Shown here: piece by piece, positions 45,601 through 56,349 of the stretch
How positions within the stretch are numbered: the stretch's first letter is position 1
Layout of the letters: the number at the start of each line of letters is the position of its first letter
Origin: Otatea glauca
Taxonomy: Eukaryota > Streptophyta > Magnoliopsida > Poales > Poaceae
Assembly (NCBI GenBank): GCA_036346275.1
Contig: CM070726.1
Coordinates: 32,275,410-32,339,409, forward strand
Reading direction: 5' to 3'
DNA: 64,000 bases
The notes under the pieces: generated by a model
Told to the model about the DNA's origin: nothing
The model's input: the letters and a program-made list of their open reading frames with translations, nothing else
Database searches by the model: none
Made by a program: the position numbers and the translations under genes

Positions 45601-47972
45601 GATTAATAAAGATTAATTCAAGAAATAATAACAGCATGTAGTTTCTGGAGATGTTGTTCTCAAATGGCCATATATTATCAACAAGCATAGCGTAAATTAG
45701 TAAGCGCCATGTGCATGGAAACATTAGTGCCAGAGAGAGAGAGAGAGGAGTCATAGACCTCACTCAAACTCAGCAAGGGAAACATATGCAATTAACAACA
45801 ATGATGATAATTAAAGAGCTTGTTAACTTACAAGTCATGCCCGCTCCCAACAATTACTTCTGGGGCCATCCAATACGGTGTCCCTTTCATTGTCTTTGCA
45901 GTGGTTGCCTAGCATAAAACAAGCATTGAAAATGTAGTGGTGTGAGAAGGAAGGACATTAGACAAGTGACAGGGCAGTAAAGATCATCTTGTCTTGCAAT
46001 GATGAACAAAAATGCAAGTTGGGCAACCCTTCTGTTTCCCCCCTTTTAGCTGCCTCACGTGGTGCTGCAGTAAGTTCTACTATAGTTCGTTTTTCCTTTT
46101 TTTAGTGAAACATCAGCATTCTAAGGATAAAAAGAAAATGCAAGGTAAACTTTTTGGTATTATGAAGTACAAGTTAAGTTTAGACGTAACACATAGTAGA
46201 GGGACTGCAAATGGACCAGGGTTCACAAAACCGACGAAAACCGCTCGAAAACTGCGGTTTTCAAGCGTACCACTGAGGTTCGAAATAAAAACCGTTCGGT
46301 AAACCGGTTCATTCAAAAAAAAATTTAAAAATTTTGAAAAAATTTATGCGCTCGGTTTTTCGCTAAAAACCGCTCACAAAAACCGTTTTGCGATGAACAT
46401 CTAGTTGGTAGCGGTTTTTCTATTTTTTTGAATTTTTCGAAAAAATTGATTTATTAACCCTTCGGTTTTTGGGCGGTTTTCCGAGCGGTTTTTGCGGTTT
46501 TCGTACCGCGAATTTCGAAATTCGGTTTTGTGAACCCTGAATTGGACACATCCCAATCCCTAATGATCAATTCACTACGCAAGTATTATTAATGAATTAC
46601 AGGCAAGTATGGAACAAGGCAAATGCAGAAATTTGGCTCTAACATGTCAAAAAAATATTGAACATAAGTAATCTCTCTACTCACCAACTTCTCCACTTGC
46701 TTAGATGCCCCAAAATCTGCTAACTTAATGCATCCTTTGTTATCAACTAGTATATTTGCTCCCTGAAATACCACAAAATCACAAGAATCGCACATTATGA
46801 CTAAAGCAACAAAAGTGTTCAAGGAGACAGAATTCTAATACTAGACCGATTTACATGCCTTTATATCCCTGTGTATGATTCCATTGCGATGCAAATACTC
46901 CAGGCCATGCAAAAGCTGCTTAGTGTACTTCCTGATGACCTGTTAAACAATTGCATTGAATCACAAACACTCTCCAGCGATTAACTCATCAAAGTAACAG
47001 AACAAGCAGAACAAATAAACAATTAATACTTACAGCCTCGGGGAATGATCCGAGCCTCCCGAGGAGTGACTGGATCGACCCTCCTGGCACAAACTCCAGC
47101 AGAATATTTAGTGAGCTTTCCTCCCGCACCGTCCCAAGATATCGCTGCTCAAACCAGACACATAGATCAAATACCATCACAAAAAGAAGAGCATAACATG
47201 TAGCAATGCAGCATCTACTCACAACAATGTTGGGGTGTGAGAGATTCTTAAGTAGCTTCACTTCGTCCTCAAGTTCCCTTACATGAGCCTAATCAAAATA
47301 TTCGCATAATAAGCACCTTGGAGTAAAAAAAAGCATCAGACTTCGCAATTTGCAAAGAAAAAGATAAAGACAAAACAAGCTATGGGACCAAAGGTACTCA
47401 CTTGGGCCTTCTCCCTCATCGCATTGCTGCTTCCGATCAAAACCTAAAACCAAAAACCAACAGAAGATCGATAAAATCACACCAAATCGCCCCCAAGCTA
47501 AGAACCCGAAATATTAGCTTCGTGGCGGAAGCATCCCGACCTGCTTGACGGCGAGGAGCTCGCCGGAGTCCAGATTCATGCCGAGGTAGACCTGCCCGAA
47601 CGCGCCGCTTCCTATGAGGTCGCCCTTCCGCCACCGGATCGGCGTGTTCTCCTCTCCTCTTAGCCCGCTACCGCCGTCTCTTCCCTCGGAGGCCACAGCT
47701 GCGGGTGGCGGCGACGGCGACGACGACGATTGCGGTGGCAGGAGGCGGCGCGGGGGCGAGGGGCTCTTGGAGACCATCCCGAGCAGCCCCATCCCCCTCG
47801 ACTTGCGGAGGCAGGTGCTGATCCGCTCCCTGAACTGCTCACCGGCACCACCAGCGCCGGATTCGGAGGCGGGCTCGTCGAGGGCGGCGCCCGGACGGAA
47901 GGAGATGGAGCGGCACACGGAGTCGAACAACTCGTGGAATCCGCCTCCGCCGCCGGCATCGTCTCGCCGCAT
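42627..47972 (-). CDS. NPK1: MAPKKK of the NPK1/ANP class, 17 exons, 680 aa
   Basis: Exons (minus strand, high to low): 47972-47541, 47443-47402, 47288-47223, 47144-47034, 46939-46859, 46762-46685, 45908-45832, 45589-45508, 45433-45333, 44430-44391, 44282-44223, 44144-44095, 44013-43878, 43719-43516, 43418-43084, 42870-42809, 42712-42627. They sum to 2043 bases with one continuous frame. The kinase domain spans about residues 115-374: ATP loop GSGAFG 121-126, lysine in AVKQ 143, HRDIK 240-244, DFG 260-262, GTPYWMAPE 279-287. The C-terminus has KKWKEELDQELE (about 638-649), typical of NPK1/ANP. In this family the kinase starts the MAPK cascade that expands the phragmoplast in cytokinesis (activated by NACK kinesins through the C-terminus) and also acts in stress signalling. 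All introns are GT-AG except intron 5, which is GC-AG. Length fits the family (about 650-690 aa). The start is the first ATG of exon 1; the N-terminal 110 residues are low-complexity. Confidence 0.93.
46217..46539. mobile_element. hAT-type MITE, AAACCG version, in intron 6 of the MAPKKK
   Basis: A 323-bp element with perfect 18-bp TIRs, CAGGGTTCACAAAACCGA and its complement. The 8-bp target duplication is AAATGGAC (46209-46216) and AATTGGAC (46540-46547), with one mismatch. It carries 14 copies of AAACCG or CGGTTT around an A-rich centre. Its outer TIR and body layout match the MITE at 5554-5982. It lies between exons 6 and 7 and does not touch splice signals. Confidence 0.9.
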
Positions 47973-48195
47973 GGTGTGGCCGCGGGGCCCTAGGGTTTGG
48001 CTGGGTCGTCGGCGGGGAGGGTTTGGGGTCTGATCGAGTGGGGAAGTGGGGGATCCAGTGGCTTTTCTCCTCTTCTGTAGCGGTTTGGCTGTGCGGTTTT
48101 GAACAATCTCGGGGGCTGGTTGGGGAGAGACGGAAATGCCCCTCTCGACCGTTGGGGGAGTGCTAGAATGGGATTTGGAGTGATTTTTTTGCTTT
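47973..48195 (-). promoter_or_regulatory. 5' flank of the MAPKKK gene
   Basis: GC-rich sequence upstream of the start codon. No convincing TATA box, as is common for housekeeping kinases. The core promoter cannot be placed. Confidence 0.3.
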
Positions 48196-48225
48196 GATTA
48201 GCCTGGGTGAGTGCGCGAGGGGCGT

Positions 48226-48330
48226 CGTGCTATGCAGAGGGTTGTCTCACTTGTCTGATACAGGTTTGTTATGTTTCGTGCTATGCAGAGTTGCCTCACT
48301 TGCCTGGTACAGGTTCGTTATGTTTCGTAT
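48226..48330. repeat. Tandem duplication, about 52 bp x 2
   Basis: Two imperfect copies share CGTGCTATGCAGAG, CTCACTTG and ACAGGTT(T/C)GTTATGTTTCGT. Confidence 0.75.
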
Positions 48331-48334
48331 CTGA

Positions 48335-48998
48335 ATCGTATCGGATCGTGATGGTCTGTCGTGTCAGGCCGTGTCGACCCGGCTCGTTTTTGGTGAGTCA
48401 AGGCACGGTCTATTTGCGCTTCGTGCCGTGCCAGTCCAGATTTGACCCATTTACACTATTGCGACGAGAGGAAAGGAGTCGAAGAAACATGGAGTTGAGG
48501 CAGTAGACACAAATATTATGAGAAAAACAACTAAAATTTATTTATTTTTGAACAGTTACAGAGAGCGAGGGTGTGTGCTTAATACGGACAAGAGGGGGGC
48601 AATGGGATGAGAAAGAGAGCGAGGGAAATAGGCGAGAGAGATTGAGAGAGACGGGCGAGAGAGAGCAGCTTCTTGCACCGTCTCTCAATCTCTCTCAGCT
48701 CTTTCTCCCCTTTTATTCGTCTCTCACAGGTGTCGACGGTGGAGGTGGTGTGGCGTCCATGACGCTCATACTCTTTGGGTCGGTGACCTTCATGCTGGGC
48801 TTCTTCCTCATACCCTAGGTCATCGGACCCGGCACGACCCGCGCTACAGCATCATGCTAGGCCGTGCCGCCCGTCGTGCCCGGTTCTCGGGCCCAGTATG
48901 GCTCGTGCTATAGTGTTATGCCCGCACGGCATGGCCCACCTCGTGTCCGCTGTGCCTCGGACCAGCCCAAAAAAGCTCGACCCGAGTGCCCACCTCTA
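48335..48998. mobile_element. Non-autonomous hAT derivative
   Basis: The left part is similar to 54270-54500 of the hAT element further on (shared GGCCGTGTC, GTGCCGTG, GAGTCGAA and ACACAAATATTA). The right part, ending GTGCCCACCTCTA, matches the complement of that element's TIR (CAGAGGTGGGCA). It therefore looks like an internally deleted relative. The left TIR was not found, so it is truncated. An AG-rich stretch lies at 48590-48720. ORFs inside are not genes. Confidence 0.6.
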
Positions 48999-49680
48999 TC
49001 TATGGTTGTATTTTTTTTTTACTTCTGGATCGTAAATATAGAATGTATGTATTATTTTGATATAAAATTTAGTGTGATATTATCTTAATATCTCTAATAA
49101 ATATTACTATTTACTTAATATTCTCTATATGTATGCGTTAGATATAATACTTAGAAAAAATACACACTACAAACTAAGACAGAGCAAGTAATATGCGAGC
49201 TAGGATAGTTATGGTGTTACAATGAGTTACCATTCTTCTTCCACACATATCACACATAAATAGGCATATGGATTGTCCAACTTAAGCGAGCCTATGAATT
49301 GTCCGATCGAGCCTATGAATGGTACGAATCATCTAGCTGCTATAGTGAAAATCGGCACCGTGTTTTCCAGTCGTATTTTGAAAAGATCTGGACTATCGCA
49401 TCTAACGATTCACATACAACCGTTTAAGTAGGACTTTCTGGATCTCAATTCATTACCCATATATTTCAGTGAAAATCATCGTCTCCCATGAGCCAGGAAT
49501 CACATCAAATCGACGCAGAGTTTCGGTAATTTGGTGTCAGTATCGTCGTAATCAATCCAGTACTTCAGAATTTCGATTGGACGTTCTGATTCGAACTAAT
49601 GGTAGTACTGCACTGCAGTGGAAAGGATTCCATTCCCCTGTGTGATTGTAGCCCATGAGAAGAGGGATAAGGATCTCATG
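48999..49680. other. Intergenic sequence between MAPKKK and U-box genes, part 1
   Basis: No gene. The part from 49330 has MITE-like phrases (CTATAGTGAAAATC, CATCTAACGATTCA) but no matching end could be assigned. Confidence 0.4.
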
Positions 49681-49683
49681 CAG

Positions 49684-49902
49684 TTTCAACGGAGACTGCA
49701 AGTTTGGCAGGCCTTATTGATTCGAGCCGTCTAATCTGTGAATCGATGGTCCGGATCATTCTAAAATCGTGCGCTATAGTAATTGATACAGTAAAAAAAA
49801 TCTCTACAGTGTTTTACTACAGTCATTCGCAAAATCTAGCTCTGATTTTTCATCCAACGGTTCAATAGAAACTGCCAAACTTGCAGTCTCCATTGTAACT
49901 AC
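49684..49902. mobile_element. MITE with GGAGACTGCAAGTTTGGCAG inverted ends
   Basis: Inverted copies of this 20-bp sequence lie at about 49690-49710 and 49873-49893, with weaker pairing outside (GTTTCAAC / GTTACAAT) and inside (CCGTCTAATC / CATCCAACGG). No coding capacity. Target duplication not resolved. Confidence 0.6.
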
Positions 49903-51466
49903 TATGGATCCCTGTCTGTCCAGAGAGGAGAGATTACAAGTTTCGTGGGAAGGCCACGTGTTAGGAATTTAGGAATACCGGCCTTGGTTTAGTTAGCTAT
50001 GGCTTAAAGTTGTTTATGATGACAAAAATAATATGAGTAGTGTTCCATTTCTTTTTTTTTTTTTTTTTTTTTTTGCGAGGAGTAGTGTTCCATTTCTCAT
50101 ATGTCCTATTTCCATTAGTTAAACTTACACCATGGTACAAACACGGCACAATTATAAAACAGGACAAGTGCACCAACCAAAAAGTTCACCACTATGGAAT
50201 CAAACCTAAAACATGGCACAACTGTCAAAGAGCTAGGTCACTAAGACAGCAAGATTAATGAAGTAAGTACTCTACCTAGGTTAAGGTGAGGACGGGTGGG
50301 AGAGAAAGACTGAATCTGACGGCTAGGATTGACAGTGAAATAGTAGATAAGGCCACGTGGACAGGGCGAGAATATAGGACAAAGGATGACAATTTTTGCC
50401 TGATCAATTTGCGGAAAAACTTAAATAAACGAGTGTAATAGAGTGGCCCAAGAACTCTTAAAACGACCAAAGAGCTCTCAAACTGTCCTGCCCACTTTAG
50501 GACAGGAAGCTTCCTATTTACCCCATTGTTTAGAACATTGATCAGGGGTCCATGCAAAAAACAACGATTTCAGCTTTCAAACTTGTATAGGGGGACAAAA
50601 AGATTTCAAATGAACCTTGTTTTGAAAAAGAAGATCAGTCTTGGTTGGCCAAACAAGTGTTCCAGGCAGCTGATCCGCCTTTACAGTTAGCATTGAAATT
50701 TCATCTCTAATGTTCTGCAAGCAATGAGCAGTTTGCGTGACAATCAGATACTTTTGTTCAATTGATCAAGACTTCAGTTAACACTACCCCCTGTAAACCT
50801 TTCTTTGCCTACCATCTTCAGGGCCACACCATGAAATGCAACCGGCAAAAGAAGATCTTGAGTCACCGTTCTCCAACTGAGAAGCCAAGCAAGCAGCAGC
50901 CATTTCTTGCATCCCAAACAAAGCAATGCCGGGATGGGTCCAGACAGCCATCCATCCTACTGTTTCTCAATAAGCAAAGTTCATGGTTGGAATGTGCTCA
51001 GCAGACAAGCAAGCTAGACAAGTATTTCCTTTAGCTGATCCAGTCCCATTCAGGCAGTATTCAACCCACCTGCCTTGACCTCAAGACCTCACACCAACCT
51101 AAATAAACTCTGACATTATATTATCGGAGTGTTTAGTCGTAAACAATGCTTAAGCTTTGACATTACTACATAGCTATTAGATAACCAGAACGCAATTATG
51201 CAGAGAAGAGATATGCACTAGCTTGCAAGCAACAATCAACAGAGCATTGACACATACATACACTTTGGCTGGCATAATAGTAGGAACAAAGTAGCAGTAC
51301 AAACACACACATATGCACCAGATTCCAGCTGCAAAACTGTCTATACTAGGTTTTTCACCATCCATCCAAAATGACACGCCAAGCAGGTAGGAATACGAAG
51401 AAAACACAGCAAGATTTCACTGTAATGAGAACAACGATGGAACATTATCTAGCTCAAGAACCTTGA
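49903..51466. other. Intergenic sequence, part 2, including 3' flank of the U-box gene
   Basis: A run of about 23 T lies at 50051-50074, flanked by direct copies of AGTAGTGTTCCATTTCT (50036-50052 and 50082-50098). No domain was recognised in the ORFs at 50276-50557 or 50762-51034. The part near 51467 is likely the 3' untranslated region of the U-box gene. Confidence 0.4.
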
Positions 51467-53110
51467 TTAATCGATGCATACTGATAGCCAATGATGAAGA
51501 TTGTGTGGCGGTGCGGCAGGAGGAGCCCCCCAGCTCGCGGTGCGCCGGCGGTGGACCGGCGCCGACGATGCGATGATGCCGCCGCTGCAGTTGCCTTCGT
51601 TGTTACTGAAGTCCGGATGGTCGCCTTCATTGTTGTCGCCCAGGCCCAGCATTGCGCGCAGCGCCTTGCGTGCCATTTCCTTGTGAATGCCGGCGTGCGC
51701 TCGCTCTGTGATGAGGATGAGGGGGCGCTCCGCGCCGGCCGCTCTGGCGAGCACTCGGAACCGCGGGCTGCCCCTGCTCATGCCGTACAATGCCGCGACG
51801 CACCATTCCTCCAGCTCCGAGCTGTGGGTGTCGTCGGAAAGGATGGCGAACACCGTCGCCACTGCGTCCGCGTCCATAAGCGTAGTGCGGCCCTCCGCGC
51901 ACGCGGCCACGTTGCAGACCGCCATGAGCGCCAGCCGGCGAATGGGCGACGACTCGGTGGAGTCCGACGCGATGGCAAGCAGGTTCTTGGCCGCGCCTGG
52001 GACGCGCGCGAGCTTGGACTGGTTGACGGCGGCGACGGAGAGGTGGTACAGCGCCATCCCGGCGTCGCGGCGCGCGCGCGGGGTATGGTCGCGGGTGGTG
52101 AGGAGGGCAATGAGTGGCGGCACGGCGCCAAGCACGCCCATGGCGGCGCGGTTGCCCTCGTGGAGGGCGAGGCCGAAGAGCGCGCCGGCCGCGTGCTCGC
52201 ACGCCTCCGAAGCCGCGGCGGCGCTCGAGGAGAGCAAACAGACGAGCGCCGGCACGGTGCTCGCGCGGACGATGGGGACCCTGTTCGCCGGCTCCAGGGA
52301 GAGATTGGCCAGCGCCGCGGCGGCGTCGGCGCGAGCCGCGCTGGTGTAGCGCGGGAAGAGCAGCACACGCCGGAGGGCGGCGAGCAGCCGCGGAGCACAG
52401 AGCACCCGCCTCGTCGCCGCGCTCTCCCGCGTCGCTCGACGCACAGCCGCCATCGCCGCCTCCACCTCCTCCTCATCCCCGTCCTCCACCGCCTTCACCG
52501 CCACCGTCACCTCCTCCTCCGCCTCACCAACCCGCAACGTCTTCGTTTCTTTCTCCACCTCCCTCCCGCGCACCACCTCCACTTCCACCGCAGTTATCTC
52601 CGACGACGACCCGGAGGACGACGACGTCGATGCAGCCGACGCCCCGGAGGAGCAGGACAGGTTAGACGACGACCTCACCGCCGCCGCCGGCGTTGGCACC
52701 TCGCGGAGCACGGCCTCCCGGGCCGCGGAGACGGAAGGAGCTGCGAGCGGCGCTCGGCCGGAGCTCGCCCACCACGTCCGAATGGCCGCCCTGAGCGCGT
52801 CGTTGGGTATGGCAACGCCACAAGCCTCCGATGGCTCCCCCGCCACGCCGGGCGGACAGATGGAAAGCTCCGCGCAGGCCTGGACACACGCGCGCTCATA
52901 CGTCTGGCCCGACGGCAGGATCACCGGGTCGCCCATGGGCTTGCCCAAGATCGGGCACAGGAACTCCCGCGGCACCTCCTCCGCCTCCCGAGCCGACTCC
53001 GTGGAGGGAGTAGCAGGGACGGGCGGCGGCCTGTGCTTGGCCTTGCACGGCGCCAGCGGCGGAGAGTGGAAGGGCAGCAGCTTCCAGTGCCGTGCGCGCG
53101 CGGCACCCAT
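51467..53110 (-). CDS. U-box / ARM-repeat E3 ubiquitin ligase (PUB38-41 type), 547 aa
   Basis: A single intact exon with ATG at 53110-53108 and a TAA stop at 51469-51467. The U-box lies at about residues 46-115, with REFLCPILGKPMGDPVILPS, GQTYER and IPNDALRAAIRTWW. It is the E2-binding fold that transfers ubiquitin to substrates. A serine- and glutamate-rich linker follows (about 130-215). Armadillo-like repeats occupy about 220-490, with ALANLSLEPANRVPIV, AAGALFGLALHEGNR, AGMALYHLSVAAVNQ, ALMAVCNVAACAEGR and CVAALYGMSR. The length and layout fit plant U-box proteins of the PUB38/39/40/41 group. Its substrate cannot be read from sequence. The coding sequence is very GC-rich, typical of intronless grass genes, which creates long antisense ORFs that are not genes. 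The next gene on this strand is the MAPKKK about 3.5 kb away. Confidence 0.92.
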   Translation of the reverse strand: MGAARARHWKLLPFHSPPLAPCKAKHRPPPVPATPSTESAREAEEVPREFLCPILGKPMGDPVILPSGQTYERACVQACAELSICPPGVAGEPSEACGVAIPNDALRAAIRTWWASSGRAPLAAPSVSAAREAVLREVPTPAAAVRSSSNLSCSSGASAASTSSSSGSSSEITAVEVEVVRGREVEKETKTLRVGEAEEEVTVAVKAVEDGDEEEVEAAMAAVRRATRESAATRRVLCAPRLLAALRRVLLFPRYTSAARADAAAALANLSLEPANRVPIVRASTVPALVCLLSSSAAAASEACEHAAGALFGLALHEGNRAAMGVLGAVPPLIALLTTRDHTPRARRDAGMALYHLSVAAVNQSKLARVPGAAKNLLAIASDSTESSPIRRLALMAVCNVAACAEGRTTLMDADAVATVFAILSDDTHSSELEEWCVAALYGMSRGSPRFRVLARAAGAERPLILITERAHAGIHKEMARKALRAMLGLGDNNEGDHPDFSNNEGNCSGGIIASSAPVHRRRTASWGAPPAAPPHNLHHWLSVCID

Positions 53111-53289
53111 GCTTGTGAGCCTATCAGCTTGGCGGCGGCAGCAATGGCGCTTAGCTGCTTTTGGTGCAATAATGTGGAGCCTTTTGGGGTTGGTGTTCTT
53201 TCCGTTCTTTTGGGCGTTTAAGTATGGGTATGGCTGCCTGTGCGGGAGAGGTGAGGTGACGGGAACGTATAGTATACAATCAACTTTTT

Positions 53290-53600
53290 TGTGTAATTAT
53301 GGTGTAATCTAAGTTAAAAAAAATGCTAAAAAAAGTTCTGGACGTACTTCCAAACATTTTCGAGCTATATATAAAACTTCAATTTCATATTCACTATACG
53401 TTAAGAGTACCAAAAAAAGTCTGAAAAATGGTAAGAATTCAAATTTATCAAAATTTTATCTTTTTTTTGGTCTTAACGTAGAACGATTTGAACAAGAAAT
53501 TTTAAACACAAGTAGAGTAAACCATAAAGTACATCTACATTCTTTTTGGAATTTTTTGTGACAGTGTTTGCATAATTTCACGAAAAGCTTGTAGTACGTC
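53290..53600. repeat. AT-rich inverted-repeat sequence upstream of the U-box gene
   Basis: TACGTTAAGAGTACCAAAAAAAG (53397-53419) is matched by an inverted copy at about 53461-53481 with weak further pairing on either side. It is probably a decayed MITE in the promoter-distal flank. Confidence 0.4.
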
Positions 53601-54183
53601 TCCGAGGCGAGGTGACTTTGCCGGAAGGGATTAGCGATTAGTTACGGTGCAGTACTCGCACCTGCTGCATAAGGCTGCACCGTGCGGGGTCGTTTCGGCT
53701 GTGAGCCTGTGAGGCAGGTCGTGGAATGGAATGTTGTACACGCGGCCTCGTCGCCGTCGGTTGGGTTGGGTCGGCACGGCGCGAACGGGAAGAGCCGTAA
53801 AGGTGGGCTTCCCTGGTTTACCGCGCGTCTTTTTGCCGGAACAGGCGGAGGAACTGACTATCCACGTTCCACGGAATCGTGTAGCCGCCCAGCTCATTAC
53901 CGATTGTTGAAGTAGAAGGGAATTTAGCTTGAGTTTTCAGGTAAATTGTTAGTGCATACAATTTAATAGGGTATTAAAGTTAAAAGTTTATAGTTCAAGG
54001 TCTGATTTACCCACCTTTCCTCATCAACTTAAGCTTTTGAGCTAGTGCATGCAACTCAATACTGATGAGTGGTGACTGATGATGAAGATTCAGTTGAAAT
54101 CTTCCTAAACGTCTCACGACATCTTTTTATTTTGGTGTACAAGAGCCTAAGATGTGATCTTGCATATATTGGATTGGTGCTTG
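53601..54183. other. Unassigned intergenic sequence
   Basis: A GC-rich patch at 53600-53880, then AT-rich. No gene or repeat recognised. Confidence 0.4.
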
Positions 54184-54191
54184 TTCTGCGG

Positions 54192-56341
54192 CAGAGGTGG
54201 GCATCGGACTGTGTTGGGCCGGTATGGCAAGGGTCTGTTGGGCCATGTGCCTAAATCGTACCGTGCCGCTATGGCCCGATCGACCCATCGTGTCGGGCCG
54301 TGTCAGACCGGCTCACCTTCGGTGGGCGCCTAGGCACAACTCATTTATGATTCATACCAGTTTTGTGCCGTGACAGCCTAGGTCTGGCCTATGTGCACTA
54401 TTGTAACGAGATAAAATGAGTCGAAAACACACGGATCTGAGGTAGTGAACACAAATATTAGAGAAAAAGAAATAAATTTTATTCATTCTTGAATGGATAC
54501 AGAGTTACTGTCTCGTTAAAAACATTTACATCCCGATGTGGGATACCCCATTAAGGAAAAGAATACAGTAACTATATACACATATATATACATAGACTAC
54601 TCGAGACCGAGGTAGTCAAGGTCGGCTAATGCCTCCACGATCTTCGGATCCTCGATCTAATATTGTGTCCTTTTATTTGCACACTCCTAATCTTTGAGGC
54701 ATGTAATTGCCTCAACTATCTCAGGCGTGAGAGACAACCTCCTCAGCTCAAGTATCCTCTCCACTGAGCTGAAAGTGGCTTCCGATAAGACAGTGGACAC
54801 CGGAACTACAGGTACATCCCATACAAATTGTGGTAGCACAAGAAAAATACATTGGTGATTCTTCTATCACAAGAGCAAGTTGAGTTCATTGCCCTCCCCG
54901 AGGTCAAGTTTAGTCTCTAGGAAAGGTGTGTCGAGGTAGTGGTTGATCTCTACTCGTAGATTCCATTGTGACTTGTTCGGCGCTTCGGAAGACGAACTAG
55001 ACGGCTTACCTTTTAGCTTCTTTCATATGTTAGAAGTGGTTGAATTGCCTTATGCTTGTTGTGTTGTTGAGATAGATCTTATTGCTTCATTTCTGCTATA
55101 CATTTTTTTATAATATTTGTTGAAAACTCTAAAGAATCATTGTAAACATGAATATAGGCATCATAAAAATTAAGAACGAATGCTTTACCTATTCCCTCGA
55201 AGGCACCCTGTAAATCAGATAATTTTCTCCGAAGATCCAAAATAGTACCAAAATAGTAGAGATGTGGAACAGCTTCAAAATATTTTAAAAACTTTTCTCC
55301 ATTGGTACAATAATGAGTTGTAAAATATAATTATTTCTTTTTTTTAAAGTATTAACAATAGTCCAAAGCCACTCGATGACTAAGCAAAAAGTTGAATAGT
55401 ACACACGGATAAAATCTTGGTTGCATCGTAATTTTTTTTAAAAAGTTAAGAAAATGACCGGCAACTTTCCAATCTATATCATTAATCAATTGCTTACTAG
55501 AATTACAATTGACGAAGACAGTAATAATATGCTCGTAGCCCTTGCACTACGTCAGCATAGTATACGTAGAGTTCCATCTAACCTTCATATCAAGATTGAA
55601 TCTTCTTGGTGGCTTATTGTTGGCCTTACAATACTCCGAGAACTAGGCGTACTTTACAGTCGAACCTATAATAAATTGAAAAGCATCGCGTATGTTGTCC
55701 AAACTAGGTTTCATTATATGCAAACCTCTTTGCACAATGAGATTAATGATATGGTATAGGTATCGCTAGTAGAGTACGAAACCTCCAATATAAGTCTCCT
55801 GGTGCGGTGTGAGATACTCTATGACTGTCGTGTTAGTTGATGCATTGTCAAGAGTGATGGAAATAATTATACTTTCTATTTTTAAGTCAGTAACAACCTC
55901 AAGTATACGTCCGACCGATATATTCTTCAAGCATGTCTCCGAGTGTCGCTTGAGATAACTTGTTCCTTCACATGCACGTGCAGATAATTTAACTTAACAG
56001 TATTTACAAATAGCATATGGTACCTCACGCCCATCTTTAATTTCGACGGTTCTATCTATATGTTGCCAGCACCACCCCCTCCACCAGGTCGCCACCCCCT
56101 CGACAGCCTCCCCCTCCGTCAGACCCCATTGCGTCGTGCCGATGTGTCGCCAGTCGTCCATGCTGCGGCACGGCATGGTCGCCATGGTCACAAGCCATGC
56201 CGTGCCGCTTGCTGTGCCTAAGTTGCAGCTCCAGTACGGCCCAGACAACCATGCCGTGCTTGTACGGCCAGTTCGAGTTCAAGCAGGCTAGGCATGCCAC
56301 GTGTCGGCCCGAAAAAAACTCGACCGGATGGCTAGCTCTAG
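54192..56341. mobile_element. hAT transposon remnant with transposase
   Basis: The left end CAGAGGTGGGCATCGG and the right end (complement CTAGAGCTAGCCATCCGG) form decayed TIRs. The flanks TTCTGCGG (54184-54191) and TTCTGCCC (56342-56349) match at 6 of 8 bases, as expected for an old 8-bp hAT duplication. The minus strand encodes a broken hAT transposase. At 2150 bp it is too short for a complete autonomous element, so part of the N-terminal coding region has been lost. Confidence 0.8.
54597..56000 (-). pseudogene. hAT transposase, broken and N-terminally deleted
   Basis: Minus-strand traces in order: NASTNTTVIEYLTPHQE (near 55800-55850), the hAT core motif DMKVRWNSTYTML (near 55555-55600), and the C-terminal dimerisation region with VPVVPVSTVLSEATFSSVER (near 54765-54825) and LRRLSLTPEIVEAITCLKD (near 54700-54760), ending at a stop at 54599-54597. 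Several stops and frameshifts separate them. The N-terminal zinc finger is not visible. In hAT elements this protein binds the TIRs and subterminal repeats and moves the element. This copy cannot do so. Confidence 0.8.
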
Positions 56342-56349
56342 TTCTGCCC

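Noticed and set aside
47614..48033. Plus-strand ORFs over exon 1 of the MAPKKK gene
   Set aside because: Shadows of the GC-rich exon on the minus strand, with proline/serine-rich low-complexity translation.
51491..53221. 576-codon plus-strand ORF and other long ORFs antisense to the U-box gene
   Set aside because: It overlaps an intact U-box/ARM gene on the other strand. The very GC-rich coding sequence removes stops in other frames. The translation is low-complexity and arginine- and histidine-rich with no domain.
55454..55759. 101-codon plus-strand ORF
   Set aside because: It is antisense to recognisable hAT transposase motifs on the minus strand.
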